A DNA stretch of 64,000 nt. Origin: Flavobacteriales bacterium. GTDB taxonomy: Bacteria; Bacteroidota; Bacteroidia; Flavobacteriales_F; PHOS-HE28. The stretch lies in NCBI GenBank assembly GCA_026129465.1, contig JAHCIA010000001.1:2055964-2119963 (forward strand), read 5' to 3'. Below the pieces are notes generated by a model. That model saw nothing but the letters and a program-made list of their open reading frames with translations, did not search any database and had not been told where the DNA came from. The position numbers were made by a program, and so were the translations under genes. Below are positions 27,923 through 36,239 of the stretch, in pieces; the first letter of the stretch is position 1, and each line of letters opens with the position of its first letter.

Positions 27923-28369
27923 ATGGACTTCCTGATCGAAATTCACGACTACTTCTACGGCAAGATGGGTGTGGCCTTCTACTACCTCCTGATGTTCCTG
28001 GGTGCCATCGCGGCGCTGGCCCAGTGGAGGTTGTATGAGAAGGCCGGCCAGCCGGGCTACACGGCCTTGGTCCCCGTCCTGAACATCATCGTCTTCCTGC
28101 GCATCGTGGGCCGCCCGGCCAAGGATGCTTGGCTGATGCTGATCCCCATCTACGGCCAGCTCTACTTCATCCCCAAGGTGTGGATCGAAGTGTGCCAGAG
28201 CTTCGGCAAGCGTACCACGGTGGACTATGTGTTGGTCATCCTGCTCAACGGCCTGTACATCCTGAACCTGGCCATGAGTGATGACACGCGCTACATGGGT
28301 CCGGTGCATGGCCAGCAGCAGTTGAAGCCGGCCAAGCCGCTACGCCCCCGCCCCAGCCTGGCCGCCTGA
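27923..28369 (+). CDS. DUF5684-type membrane protein
   Basis: The 148-residue protein has four hydrophobic segments, including FYYLLMFLGAIAALAQWRLY, the conserved core KAGQPGYTALVPVLNIIVFL and WLMLIPIYGQLYFIPKVWIEV. The KAGxPGW/Y..LVPxxN pattern is typical of the DUF5684 family, often found near or fused to signal peptidase I in Bacteroidota. Its function is not known. The 187-base gap upstream has no gene; it contains the direct-repeat-like CACTAGGACACAAGGAAAC, similar in style to other intergenic repeats here. A clear terminator follows. Confidence 0.7.
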   Translation: MDFLIEIHDYFYGKMGVAFYYLLMFLGAIAALAQWRLYEKAGQPGYTALVPVLNIIVFLRIVGRPAKDAWLMLIPIYGQLYFIPKVWIEVCQSFGKRTTVDYVLVILLNGLYILNLAMSDDTRYMGPVHGQQQLKPAKPLRPRPSLAA

Positions 28370-28395
28370 GCCGGAACATCGACAAGCACAACAGG

Positions 28396-28422
28396 GAAGC
28401 CGCCTTCGGGCGGCTTCTTCTT
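28396..28422 (+). terminator. Rho-independent terminator after the DUF5684 gene
   Basis: GAAGCCGCC, a TTCG tetraloop and GGCGGCTTC make a perfect 9-bp stem followed by TTCTT, 26 bases after the stop codon. Confidence 0.85.
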
Positions 28423-28440
28423 GGGCATAAGCCGCCAGCC

Positions 28441-28450
28441 TACCTTTCGC
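28441..28450 (+). promoter_or_regulatory. Putative -7 promoter element of the DUF6090 array
   Basis: TACCTTTCGC ends nine bases before the first DUF6090 ATG, directly after the terminator of the preceding gene. A TTG lies about 17 bases upstream within the terminator arm. Confidence 0.45.
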
Positions 28451-28459
28451 GGCACCTCC

Positions 28460-29194
28460 ATGAAGCTCTTCAACAAGGTCCGGCAGCGCTTGCTCGATGA
28501 AGGCCGCCTCAAGCGCTACCTGGTCTACGCGGCGGGCGAGATCGTCCTGGTGGTGGTCGGCATCCTCATCGCCTTGCAACTGAATGCCTGGAAGTCCGAT
28601 GTGAAGGACCGGAGCCTGGAACAGACCTACCTCTGGAACCTGCGGGACGACCTGGTCCTTCAGCAGGAGATCATCGAAGACCAGATCGCCCACGAAGCAA
28701 GCAAGGTGGTGCTGGCCGACTCCGCCATGGCCTGCTTCATGAGCGGCTGCCCGCTGGATGTCCTCGAGGACTTGTTGACCGGTGCCGGCAAACTTTACCA
28801 GCGCAAGACCTTCATCGCCAATCAACCCACCTTCAACGACCTGGTCTCCTCGGGGAACATGGCGCTCCTGCGGGACGTGAAGGTCAAGGCCGAGCTGATG
28901 CGCTATCATCAGGAACTGGAGCTGCAAGCCACCGTGATCAACACGAACAACCGCCTCCTCATCGACCAGCAGTTCGGCCAGAGCATGATGGGGAACGCGC
29001 TTGGCTTCGTCCTGAACGAGCATGGTGATGTGGACAACACCCAGCGCTTGAATGGCGCCCAGCGCTATTCGCTGCGCACGCTGTTGCGCATGCGCAAGCG
29101 GATCTCGGAACTGCATCGCGACCGCTGCATGGCGTTGCAGGAGCACACTGGGACGATGATAGCCTTGCTCGATATGTCGATCAAACAAGATTGA
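28460..29194 (+). CDS. DUF6090 family membrane-anchored protein (copy 1)
   Basis: The 244-residue protein starts with a basic stretch (MKLFNKVRQRLLDEGRLKRY) followed by one transmembrane helix, AAGEIVLVVVGILIALQLNAW, the hallmark of the DUF6090 family common in Bacteroidota. The rest is a predominantly helical domain facing the periplasm, by the positive-inside rule. Function is unknown. Its whole reading frame and the 20-base spacer behind it are repeated exactly as the next gene. It is the first gene of a three-gene array. Confidence 0.85.
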   Translation: MKLFNKVRQRLLDEGRLKRYLVYAAGEIVLVVVGILIALQLNAWKSDVKDRSLEQTYLWNLRDDLVLQQEIIEDQIAHEASKVVLADSAMACFMSGCPLDVLEDLLTGAGKLYQRKTFIANQPTFNDLVSSGNMALLRDVKVKAELMRYHQELELQATVINTNNRLLIDQQFGQSMMGNALGFVLNEHGDVDNTQRLNGAQRYSLRTLLRMRKRISELHRDRCMALQEHTGTMIALLDMSIKQD

Positions 29195-29214
29195 CAAGGT
29201 CATTGGATCGGCCC

Positions 29215-29949
29215 ATGAAGCTCTTCAACAAGGTCCGGCAGCGCTTGCTCGATGAAGGCCGCCTCAAGCGCTACCTGGTCTACGCGGCGGGCGAGATCGT
29301 CCTGGTGGTGGTCGGCATCCTCATCGCCTTGCAACTGAATGCCTGGAAGTCCGATGTGAAGGACCGGAGCCTGGAACAGACCTACCTCTGGAACCTGCGG
29401 GACGACCTGGTCCTTCAGCAGGAGATCATCGAAGACCAGATCGCCCACGAAGCAAGCAAGGTGGTGCTGGCCGACTCCGCCATGGCCTGCTTCATGAGCG
29501 GCTGCCCGCTGGATGTCCTCGAGGACTTGTTGACCGGTGCCGGCAAACTTTACCAGCGCAAGACCTTCATCGCCAATCAACCCACCTTCAACGACCTGGT
29601 CTCCTCGGGGAACATGGCGCTCCTGCGGGACGTGAAGGTCAAGGCCGAGCTGATGCGCTATCATCAGGAACTGGAGCTGCAAGCCACCGTGATCAACACG
29701 AACAACCGCCTCCTCATCGACCAGCAGTTCGGCCAGAGCATGATGGGGAACGCGCTTGGCTTCGTCCTGAACGAGCATGGTGATGTGGACAACACCCAGC
29801 GCTTGAATGGCGCCCAGCGCTATTCGCTGCGCACGCTGTTGCGCATGCGCAAGCGGATCTCGGAACTGCATCGCGACCGCTGCATGGCGTTGCAGGAGCA
29901 CACTGGGACGATGATAGCCTTGCTCGATATGTCGATCAAACAAGATTGA
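29215..29949 (+). CDS. DUF6090 family membrane-anchored protein (copy 2, identical to copy 1)
   Basis: This gene encodes the same 244 residues as the preceding gene, with no difference seen at the DNA level. Same layout: basic N-terminus, one transmembrane helix at about residues 23-43 and a helical extracytoplasmic domain. Because two identical copies are adjacent, the duplication is very recent or an assembly artefact. The ATG follows the previous stop by 20 bases; the in-frame start eight codons upstream would overlap that stop. Confidence 0.85.
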   Translation: MKLFNKVRQRLLDEGRLKRYLVYAAGEIVLVVVGILIALQLNAWKSDVKDRSLEQTYLWNLRDDLVLQQEIIEDQIAHEASKVVLADSAMACFMSGCPLDVLEDLLTGAGKLYQRKTFIANQPTFNDLVSSGNMALLRDVKVKAELMRYHQELELQATVINTNNRLLIDQQFGQSMMGNALGFVLNEHGDVDNTQRLNGAQRYSLRTLLRMRKRISELHRDRCMALQEHTGTMIALLDMSIKQD

Positions 29950-29969
29950 CAAGGTCATTGGATCGGCCC

Positions 29970-30698
29970 ATGAAGCTCTTCAACAAGGTCCGGCAGCGCT
30001 TGCTCGATGAGGGCCGCCTCAAGCGCTATTTGGTCTACGCGGCGGGCGAGATCGTCCTGGTGGTGGTCGGCATCCTCATCGCTTTGCAGCTCAACGCGTG
30101 GAAAGCGGACCAACGGGACCGCCGATCGGAAATGGCCCATCTGGAGAACCTTCGGGAAGACCTGCACTTGCAGCTGGAGGTCATATACGCCCAGATGGTG
30201 CACGACACCACCATGACCTTGAAAGCGGATTCCGCGATGGCCTTCTTTTCCGGCGGCATGAGCTTGGAGGACCTGGAGCGAAGGGTCTACGGCAGCCGCT
30301 CGTTGGGTTGGCGCAAGACCTTCGTGGCCAGCGATGCCACCTTCAAGGTGCTGCTTTCCACCGGCGGCATGAACCTGATCGGCGATCCCCGGCTGCGCAC
30401 CGACCTGATGCGCTACCACCAGCAACTGGAATACACCACCCAGGTGATCAACACGAACAACCGGCTGATCGATGATCTGTTCAGCCTGAACGCGGCCAGC
30501 AGCGCCCCGAGCTTCTCGCGCGATGCTCAGGGGCGGCTGGAGAACGATGCTGAACTGAGCGGCAAGGATCGGTATCGCCTCTACGAAAGCATCGAGCAGC
30601 GTCGTGTCCTCAGCCAGATCGCACTGGGCATCTGCGAGAAACAGCGGATCGCGACGAAGGAGATGATCGCCCGGCTGGACAAGGAGATCGATCCCTGA
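29970..30698 (+). CDS. DUF6090 family membrane-anchored protein (divergent paralogue)
   Basis: This 242-residue paralogue keeps the same N-terminus and transmembrane helix (GEIVLVVVGILIALQLNAW) and then diverges, with recognisable matches such as WRKTFVASDATFKVLLSTGGMNL against KTFIANQPTFNDLVSSGNMAL, and MRYHQQLEYTTQVINTNNRL. It is the likely original partner of copy 1 before the duplication. The stop lies four bases from the end of the convergent alaS gene. Confidence 0.85.
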   Translation: MKLFNKVRQRLLDEGRLKRYLVYAAGEIVLVVVGILIALQLNAWKADQRDRRSEMAHLENLREDLHLQLEVIYAQMVHDTTMTLKADSAMAFFSGGMSLEDLERRVYGSRSLGWRKTFVASDATFKVLLSTGGMNLIGDPRLRTDLMRYHQQLEYTTQVINTNNRLIDDLFSLNAASSAPSFSRDAQGRLENDAELSGKDRYRLYESIEQRRVLSQIALGICEKQRIATKEMIARLDKEIDP

Positions 30699-30702
30699 TC
30701 GC

Positions 30703-33309
30703 TCACCCCAGCAGCTCCACCGCCTTGTTCAGCGCCTCGGCCATGCCACCGGGTTCCTTTCCACCGGCCGTGGCGAAGTCGGGTTGGCCACCGCCACCGC
30801 CTTTGATCAAGGGACCGAGCTGCTTGATGAGCTCGCCGGCTTTCAGGCCCGTGGCTTCCATGAACGCCTTGCCGAGGGACACGGCGAGCAGCGGCTTGCC
30901 TTCGATCACCGAGCCGGCGATAAAGGCAAGATCGGGCTGCTGCTCGCGCAGTTGGTAGCCCAGGTCCTTCAGGCTTTGGGCATCGAGGTCCAAGCGTTCC
31001 ACCAGGAACCTGGCGCCTTTGCCGTTGGCCTTGGCGTTGGCAGGCAATGAAGCCGCCAGACCCTTCACCTTCTCCTTGGCGAACTTCTCCAACTCCTTGC
31101 CCATGGCGGCGTGTTGCTCCACGAGCTTCTCGACGGCCTGCACAATGTCGGCCGGGTTCTTCAGCAGGGTATTGAGGGCATCCAACTTGGCCAGCTTCTC
31201 GTCGATCATGCGCTCGGCCTCCACGCTGGTGACGGCCTCGATGCGGCGGATACCAGCGGCCAAGGCGCTCTCACTCACGATACGGAAGGGACCGATGACA
31301 CCGGTGCGTGGCACATGCGTTCCTCCGCACAGTTCAACACTGGGGCCGAACTTCACCACGCGCACGTTGTCGCCGTACTTCTCGCCGAAGAGCGCCATGG
31401 CGCCCATGGCCTTCGCCTCCGCGATGGGCATGTTGCGCTTGTCCTCGAACACGATGTCGTCGGTGATCATGGCGTTCACCTCGCGCTCGATGATGGCCAG
31501 CTCCTCGGGCGTCACCTTGGCGAAGTGGCTGATGTCGAAGCGCAGGCGGTCGGGCGCCACGAGCGAGCCCTTCTGCTCCACATGGGTGCCCAGGTGCTTG
31601 CGCAGGGCGTGGTGCAGCAGGTGCGTGGCGGTGTGGTTGCGCGCGGTGAGGCCGCGGCGCTGCGTGTTCACCTGCGCGGTGAGCGGCTGGGTCACGTCCT
31701 TCGGAAGCTCCTTCGTGAAGTGTACGATCAGCTGGTTCTCGCGCTTGGTGTCGATCACTTCGACCTGGTCCGCGCCCTGGATGAGCCAGCCCTGGTCGCC
31801 CACCTGGCCGCCGCCTTCCGCGTAGAAGGGCGTGCGGTCGAGCACGAGCTGGAACTGGTCGCCGCCCTTGCCGGAGACCTTGCGGTAGCGCAGGATGCGG
31901 GCCTCCGTGCTCAGTTCGTCGTAGCCGATGAAGGCGGTCTCGCCCTTGCCAAGCTCCACCCAATCACCCGTAGTGACGGCCGTGGCGGCGCGGCTGCGGT
32001 CCTTCTGCTTCTTCAGCTCGGCTTCGAAGCCCGCCATGTCCACATCGCGACCCTGCTCGCGGGCGATGAGCTGGGTGAGGTCGATGGGGAAGCCATAGGT
32101 GTCGAACAACTCGAAGGCGCGGTCGCCGGGCAATGTGCCTTTGCTTTCGGCGAGCGCTTGTTCGATGCGCTTCGTTCCCTGCTCCAAGGTGCGCAGAAAG
32201 GCTTTCTCCTCTTCACCCATCACACTCTCGGTCAGGGCTTGCTGCTTCCTCAACTCAGGGAATTGATCGCCCATCTGCTCGGCGAGCGCGGCAACAAGCT
32301 TGTGCATGAACGGCTCATTGAAGCCCAGGAAGCTGTAGCCATACCGAACGGCACGGCGCAGGATGCGGCGGATGACGTAGCCTGCCCCCGTATTGCTGGG
32401 CAACTGACCGTCGGCGATGGCGAAGGCGATGGCCCGCAGGTGATCGGCGCAGACGCGCATGGCGATGTCGGCCTTCCCGTCCCTGCCATACGCCTTCCCA
32501 CTCTGCTTCGCGAGAGCCTGGATCAGCGGCTGGAACACATCGGTGTCGTAGTTGCTGCGCTTGCCCTGCAGCACCATGCACAGGCGCTCGAAGCCCATGC
32601 CGGTGTCCACGTGCCGGGCGGGCAGGGTGTGCAGCGAGCCGTCGGCCTTGCGCTCGAACTGCATGAACACGTTGTTCCAGATCTCGATCACCTGCGGGTG
32701 GTCGCGGTTCACCAGTTCGCGGCCGGGCTTTGCGGCCTTCTCCTCCGCCGTGCGCACATCCACGTGGATCTCCGTGCAGGGGCCGCATGGGCCGGTATCG
32801 CCCATCTCCCAGAAGTTGTCCTTGCGGCTGAAGGGCAGGATGCGCTCGGCGGGCAGATATTTCAACCAGAGCTGGCGGGTCTCCTCATCGGCCTCCAGTC
32901 CATCCTTGGCGTCACCGCCGAAGTAGGTGACGTAGATGCTGTCCGTGTCGATCTTGTATTCGTCCACCAGCAACTCCCAGGCCCACTGGATGGCTTCGGC
33001 CTTGAAGTAGTCGCCGAAGCTCCAGTTGCCGAGCATCTCGAACATGGTGTGGTGGTAGGTGTCGATGCCCACCTCCTCCAGATCGTTGTGCTTGCCCGAG
33101 ACGCGCAGGCACTTCTGCGTGTCGGCGATGCGCTTGTGCTTCGCTTCGCGGTTGCCCAGGAACAGGTCCTTGAACTGGTTCATGCCCGCATTGGTGAACA
33201 TGAGCGTGGGGTCGTCCTTGATCACCATGGGGGCGCTGGGCACGATGGTGTGGCCGCGTTGGGCGAAATGGTCGAGGAACTTCTGGCGGATCTGTCGACT
33301 GGTCAGCAT
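30703..33309 (-). CDS. alaS: Alanyl-tRNA synthetase
   Basis: The 868-residue class II synthetase charges tRNA-Ala. Catalytic-domain motifs are intact (FTNAGMNQFKDLFLG; GDTGPCGPCTEIHVD). The editing domain has the zinc ligands HTATHLLHHAL and CGGTH, and the C-terminal DHHA1 domain ends the protein (LLAVSLGKAFMEATGLKAGELI, GGGGGQPDFATAGG). Length matches the family. The start MLTSRQIRQKFLDHF is the conserved one; an upstream extension of 20 codons is excluded by the promoter-like element inside it. Confidence 0.98.
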   Translation of the reverse strand: MLTSRQIRQKFLDHFAQRGHTIVPSAPMVIKDDPTLMFTNAGMNQFKDLFLGNREAKHKRIADTQKCLRVSGKHNDLEEVGIDTYHHTMFEMLGNWSFGDYFKAEAIQWAWELLVDEYKIDTDSIYVTYFGGDAKDGLEADEETRQLWLKYLPAERILPFSRKDNFWEMGDTGPCGPCTEIHVDVRTAEEKAAKPGRELVNRDHPQVIEIWNNVFMQFERKADGSLHTLPARHVDTGMGFERLCMVLQGKRSNYDTDVFQPLIQALAKQSGKAYGRDGKADIAMRVCADHLRAIAFAIADGQLPSNTGAGYVIRRILRRAVRYGYSFLGFNEPFMHKLVAALAEQMGDQFPELRKQQALTESVMGEEEKAFLRTLEQGTKRIEQALAESKGTLPGDRAFELFDTYGFPIDLTQLIAREQGRDVDMAGFEAELKKQKDRSRAATAVTTGDWVELGKGETAFIGYDELSTEARILRYRKVSGKGGDQFQLVLDRTPFYAEGGGQVGDQGWLIQGADQVEVIDTKRENQLIVHFTKELPKDVTQPLTAQVNTQRRGLTARNHTATHLLHHALRKHLGTHVEQKGSLVAPDRLRFDISHFAKVTPEELAIIEREVNAMITDDIVFEDKRNMPIAEAKAMGAMALFGEKYGDNVRVVKFGPSVELCGGTHVPRTGVIGPFRIVSESALAAGIRRIEAVTSVEAERMIDEKLAKLDALNTLLKNPADIVQAVEKLVEQHAAMGKELEKFAKEKVKGLAASLPANAKANGKGARFLVERLDLDAQSLKDLGYQLREQQPDLAFIAGSVIEGKPLLAVSLGKAFMEATGLKAGELIKQLGPLIKGGGGGQPDFATAGGKEPGGMAEALNKAVELLG

Positions 33310-33333
33310 GACGAAAGGCCCCTGTGAGGCGGC

Positions 33334-33342
33334 GCAAAAGTA
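33334..33342 (-). promoter_or_regulatory. Putative -7 promoter element of alaS
   Basis: TACTTTTGC on the minus strand ends 24 bases before the alaS ATG. Confidence 0.45.
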
Positions 33343-33420
33343 CCGGATGGCCCTGCCCATGATCCACATTCTTTAACAGGTAGCGCGCTGGATCATCCTA
33401 CCCCGGCCGGACATGGCGGC

Positions 33421-33429
33421 TATCTTCGC
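33421..33429 (+). promoter_or_regulatory. Putative -7 promoter element of the M23 peptidase gene
   Basis: TATCTTCGC ends 17 bases before the ATG of the M23 peptidase gene. Confidence 0.45.
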
Positions 33430-33446
33430 CTGCCTCCGCGTTCACC

Positions 33447-34418
33447 ATGGCCGAGCTCAAATACCGCTTCAATCCCGACACGCTCAATTTCGAGCGCATC
33501 CGGTTGTCGGCCTGGCAGAAGACCAAACGGGTGGCCCTGCTGCTCCTGCCGGGCCTGCTGGTGGGCATCATGGGCATCATCCTGGCCTACCAGTTCGTGG
33601 ACAGTCCGAAGGAGGCCGCCATGCGCCGCGAGAACCAGCAACTGGTGGTACAATATGAATTACTGAACCGCCGGCTCGCCGAACTCGAGCGCGTGATGGG
33701 CGATGTGCGCCGCCGCGACGACAACCTCTACCGCGTGATCTTCGAGGCGGACCCGCTGCCCGAGAGCATGCGCATGGCCGGTGCCGGTGGCGTGGACCGC
33801 TATCGTGGACTGGAGGGCTTCACCACCAGCGACCTGGTGATCGCCACCGTTCGCCGGCTGGACAAGCTGTCCCGCCAACTGGTGGTGCAGTCGCGCTCCT
33901 TCGACGAGGTGGCCGCCATGGTGTTGCGCAAGCAGGACATGCTCGCCAGCATCCCTTCCATACAGCCGGTGGCCAACCAGGACCTCACGCGCACGGCGGG
34001 CGGCTTCGGCTGGCGCATCCACCCCATCCACAAGATCAACAAGTTCCACGCGGGCATGGACTTCACCGCCAAGCCCGGCACACCCATCTACGCCACAGGC
34101 GATGGCACCGTGGTGGCCGCGGAATACACCACCAACGGCTACGGCCTGCATGTGGTGGTGGACCATGGCTACGACTACCGCACGCTCTATGCGCACCTGA
34201 GCAAGCTGGAAGTGAGAAGGGGCCTCAAGGTGAAGCGTGGCGACCTGCTGGGGCAGGTGGGCAATACCGGCCTGAGCGCCGGCCCCCACCTGCACTACGA
34301 GGTGCACAAGGGTGGTGAACCCGTGGACCCCGTGAACTTCTTCTTCAACGACCTGAGCCCGGCGGAGTACGCGCTCATGTTGGAGATCTCGCGCAACGCC
34401 GGACAGTCGCTCGACTGA
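33447..34418 (+). CDS. M23 family metallopeptidase, membrane-anchored
   Basis: The 323-residue protein has a cytoplasmic N-terminus of about 25 residues, one transmembrane helix at about 29-50 (VALLLLPGLLVGIMGIILAYQF), a coiled-coil-like stretch at 55-95 (RRENQQLVVQYELLNRRLAE) and a C-terminal LytM/M23 domain. Zinc ligands are visible in NKFHAGMDFTA (H-x3-D) and GPHLHYEVHK (H-x-H). Such enzymes cut peptidoglycan cross-links or regulate other hydrolases in the periplasm. It is followed 15 bases later by a MerR regulator. Confidence 0.93.
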   Translation: MAELKYRFNPDTLNFERIRLSAWQKTKRVALLLLPGLLVGIMGIILAYQFVDSPKEAAMRRENQQLVVQYELLNRRLAELERVMGDVRRRDDNLYRVIFEADPLPESMRMAGAGGVDRYRGLEGFTTSDLVIATVRRLDKLSRQLVVQSRSFDEVAAMVLRKQDMLASIPSIQPVANQDLTRTAGGFGWRIHPIHKINKFHAGMDFTAKPGTPIYATGDGTVVAAEYTTNGYGLHVVVDHGYDYRTLYAHLSKLEVRRGLKVKRGDLLGQVGNTGLSAGPHLHYEVHKGGEPVDPVNFFFNDLSPAEYALMLEISRNAGQSLD

Positions 34419-34426
34419 TACCTTTG
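34419..34426 (+). promoter_or_regulatory. Putative -7 promoter element of the merR-type gene
   Basis: TACCTTTG straddles the stop codon of the M23 gene and ends seven bases before the MerR ATG, so the transcript would be nearly leaderless. Confidence 0.45.
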
Positions 34427-34433
34427 GCGGAGC

Positions 34434-34793
34434 ATGCCCTTGAAGGAGAAGTCCATCACCAAGCTTTACTGGACCATCGGCGAGGTGGCCACCGAGTTGG
34501 GTGTGAACACCTCCACGATCCGCTACTGGGAAAAGGAATTCGACGGGCTGCGCCCCAAGCGCACCGGGCGCGGCGATCGCTTGTACACGGAGAAGGAGAT
34601 CGAGCGGCTGCGGCGCATCCAGCACCTGGTGAAGGAGCAGGGCTACACGCTGCAGGGCGCGCGCGAGCGGTTGCGCGACGGCGATGCGCCCACCCCGCCG
34701 CCGTGCCTGGACACACGGACCGAATTGCGCGACAGGCTCCTTGGTCTGCGTGAGGCCCTTGTGGCGCTGCGGGATTCGCTCCGATCCGCGTGA
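34434..34793 (+). CDS. MerR family transcriptional regulator
   Basis: This 119-residue protein has a winged helix-turn-helix of MerR type (YWTIGEVATELGVNTSTIRYWEKEF, then RPKRTGRGDRLYTEKEIERLRRI) followed by a short helix for dimerisation (TELRDRLLGLREALVALRD). The effector domain is very small, as in the short MerR proteins found next to M23 peptidase genes in many Bacteroidota. The inducer is unknown. Its stop codon directly abuts that of convergent hldD. Confidence 0.9.
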   Translation: MPLKEKSITKLYWTIGEVATELGVNTSTIRYWEKEFDGLRPKRTGRGDRLYTEKEIERLRRIQHLVKEQGYTLQGARERLRDGDAPTPPPCLDTRTELRDRLLGLREALVALRDSLRSA

Positions 34794-35762
34794 TCAGAGA
34801 TAACGGGCCCGCATCAGATACTCCCTGACGTAGTCCGCCACGCCTTCCTCCAGGGTGGTGAAAGGCGCCGCATAGCCGATGCCACGCATCTTGGACATGT
34901 CCGCCTCGGTGAAGTACTGGTACTTGTCGCGGATGTCGGCCGGCGTGTCGATGAAGGAGATGCGCTCCTCCTGCCCCATCGCGACGAAAGTGGCGCGGGC
35001 AAGATCAAGGAACGTGCGCGCCTGGCCGCTGCCCAGGTTGTAAAGGCCACTGTGCTTGCGGTGCTCCAGCAGGAACAGGCACACGGCGCACACATCCTTC
35101 ACGTACACGAAGTCGCGCAGCTGCTCGCCGTCCCGGAAGTCGGGCCGGTGACTGCGGAAGAGCTTCATGCCGCCCGTATCGCGGATCTGGTTGAAGGCGT
35201 GGAACACCACGCTGGCCATGCGGCCCTTGTGGTACTCGTTGGGGCCGTACACATTGAAGAACTTCAGACCGGCCCAGAAGAAGGGCCGGCTTTCCTGCGC
35301 CAGTGCCCAGATGTCGAAGTCGTTCTTGCTCTCGCCGTAGGGGTTGAGCGGTCTCAAACGTTGCGGCAGCGTGTCGTCGCGATCGCTGTAGCCCAGTTCG
35401 CCACCGCCATAGGTGGCCGCGCTGGAGGCGTAGACCAGGGGGATCCCGTACTTCACGCAGGCCTGCCACATGCGCTGGCTGTAGCCCAGGTTCAGTTCGT
35501 CGAAGATGCTCTTGTCGAACTCCGTGGTGTCCGTGCGGGCACCGAGGTGGAAGACGAACTGCACCAGCTTCTCGTTCGCATCCAACCAGGCGAAGAAGTC
35601 CCTGCGGTCCACCTTGGCGGTGAGCGGTTTGCCGTGCAGGTTGGGGGCCTTGTCCACGCGGGAGAAATCGTCCACCGCCACGATGTCCTGCCAGCCCTGA
35701 CGCGACAATTCACCCACCAGGGCGCTGCCGATGAAACCCGCCGCTCCGGTCACCACGATCAT
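34794..35762 (-). CDS. hldD: ADP-L-glycero-D-manno-heptose 6-epimerase
   Basis: The 322-residue NAD(P)-dependent epimerase of the extended SDR family makes the heptose precursor of the lipopolysaccharide inner core. It has the nucleotide loop VTGAAGFIGSAL, the family-specific HLGARTDTTEFD, the YxxxK pair in NPYGESKNDFD and the diagnostic GPNEYHKGRMASVVFHAF. Length is typical. It starts from a TACCTTCGC element only three bases upstream and is divergent from the PTPS gene. Confidence 0.93.
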   Translation of the reverse strand: MIVVTGAAGFIGSALVGELSRQGWQDIVAVDDFSRVDKAPNLHGKPLTAKVDRRDFFAWLDANEKLVQFVFHLGARTDTTEFDKSIFDELNLGYSQRMWQACVKYGIPLVYASSAATYGGGELGYSDRDDTLPQRLRPLNPYGESKNDFDIWALAQESRPFFWAGLKFFNVYGPNEYHKGRMASVVFHAFNQIRDTGGMKLFRSHRPDFRDGEQLRDFVYVKDVCAVCLFLLEHRKHSGLYNLGSGQARTFLDLARATFVAMGQEERISFIDTPADIRDKYQYFTEADMSKMRGIGYAAPFTTLEEGVADYVREYLMRARYL

Positions 35763-35765
35763 GCG

Positions 35766-35774
35766 GCGAAGGTA
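35766..35774 (-). promoter_or_regulatory. Putative -7 promoter element of hldD
   Basis: TACCTTCGC on the minus strand ends three bases before the hldD ATG, implying a leaderless or nearly leaderless transcript. A plus-strand element for the PTPS gene lies 22 bases away. Confidence 0.5.
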
Positions 35775-35796
35775 GATGCACTTGCTGACGCGCTCC

Positions 35797-35804
35797 TACC
35801 TTTG
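35797..35804 (+). promoter_or_regulatory. Putative -7 promoter element of the PTPS gene
   Basis: TACCTTTG ends six bases before the PTPS ATG. It matches the published Bacteroidota -7 consensus TAnnTTTG exactly. Confidence 0.5.
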
Positions 35805-35810
35805 ACCGGC

Positions 35811-36239
35811 ATGCCGATCGTCCACATCACGCGCCGCGAGCGCTTTTCGGCTTCCCACCGCCTGGCCCGCCCGGATCTGAGCGATGCGAAGAACCTGGAG
35901 ATCTTCGGCAAATGCTCCAACCCCAACGGCCACGGGCACAACTACGTGCTTTGGGTCACCGTGAGCGGCGAGCAGGACCCCGCCACCAGTTTCGTCACGG
36001 ACCTGGGCCTGCTGAGCCGCATCATCAAGGAGCATGTGATCGACCACCTCGACCACAAGAACATCGACGTGGACGTGCCCTTCATGAAAGGCCGGTACAG
36101 CAGCACCGAGAATCTGTGCGTGGCCATCTGGGAGCAGTTGGAAGGCCCCGTGCATGCCCTTGGCGTTACCCTGCGCACGGTGAAGGTGGAGGAGACCGAG
36201 AACAACTATGCCGAATACCATGGTGAGCAGGGAGCATGA
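35811..36239 (+). CDS. 6-pyruvoyl-tetrahydropterin synthase family protein
   Basis: The 142-residue enzyme shows the PTPS zinc site (His in [26 protein letters not shown] with catalytic Cys and two His) and the later [14 protein letters not shown] and PTSTEN-like SSTENL. The [11 protein letters not shown] form and the [13 protein letters not shown] segment are closer to animal-type PTPS than to enterobacterial QueD. It converts dihydroneopterin triphosphate to 6-pyruvoyl- or 6-carboxy-tetrahydropterin. Its 3' end overlaps folE, the enzyme that makes its substrate, by 32 bases. Whether the product goes to biopterin or queuosine cannot be told here. Confidence 0.88.
   Translation: MPIVHITRRERFSASHRLARPDLSDAKNLEIFGKCSNPNGHGHNYVLWVTVSGEQDPATSFVTDLGLLSRIIKEHVIDHLDHKNIDVDVPFMKGRYSSTENLCVAIWEQLEGPVHALGVTLRTVKVEETENNYAEYHGEQGA

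Larger units (their letters stand above)
28460..29969 (+). repeat. Exact 755-bp tandem duplication in the DUF6090 array
   Basis: Bases 28460-29214 and 29215-29969 are identical as far as I can read them, each unit containing one DUF6090 gene and the spacer ending GACAAGGTCATTGGATCG and GCCC. The following third gene shares the first 41 bases of the unit and then diverges. This fits unequal crossing-over between the 5' ends of an original gene pair. Confidence 0.85.
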
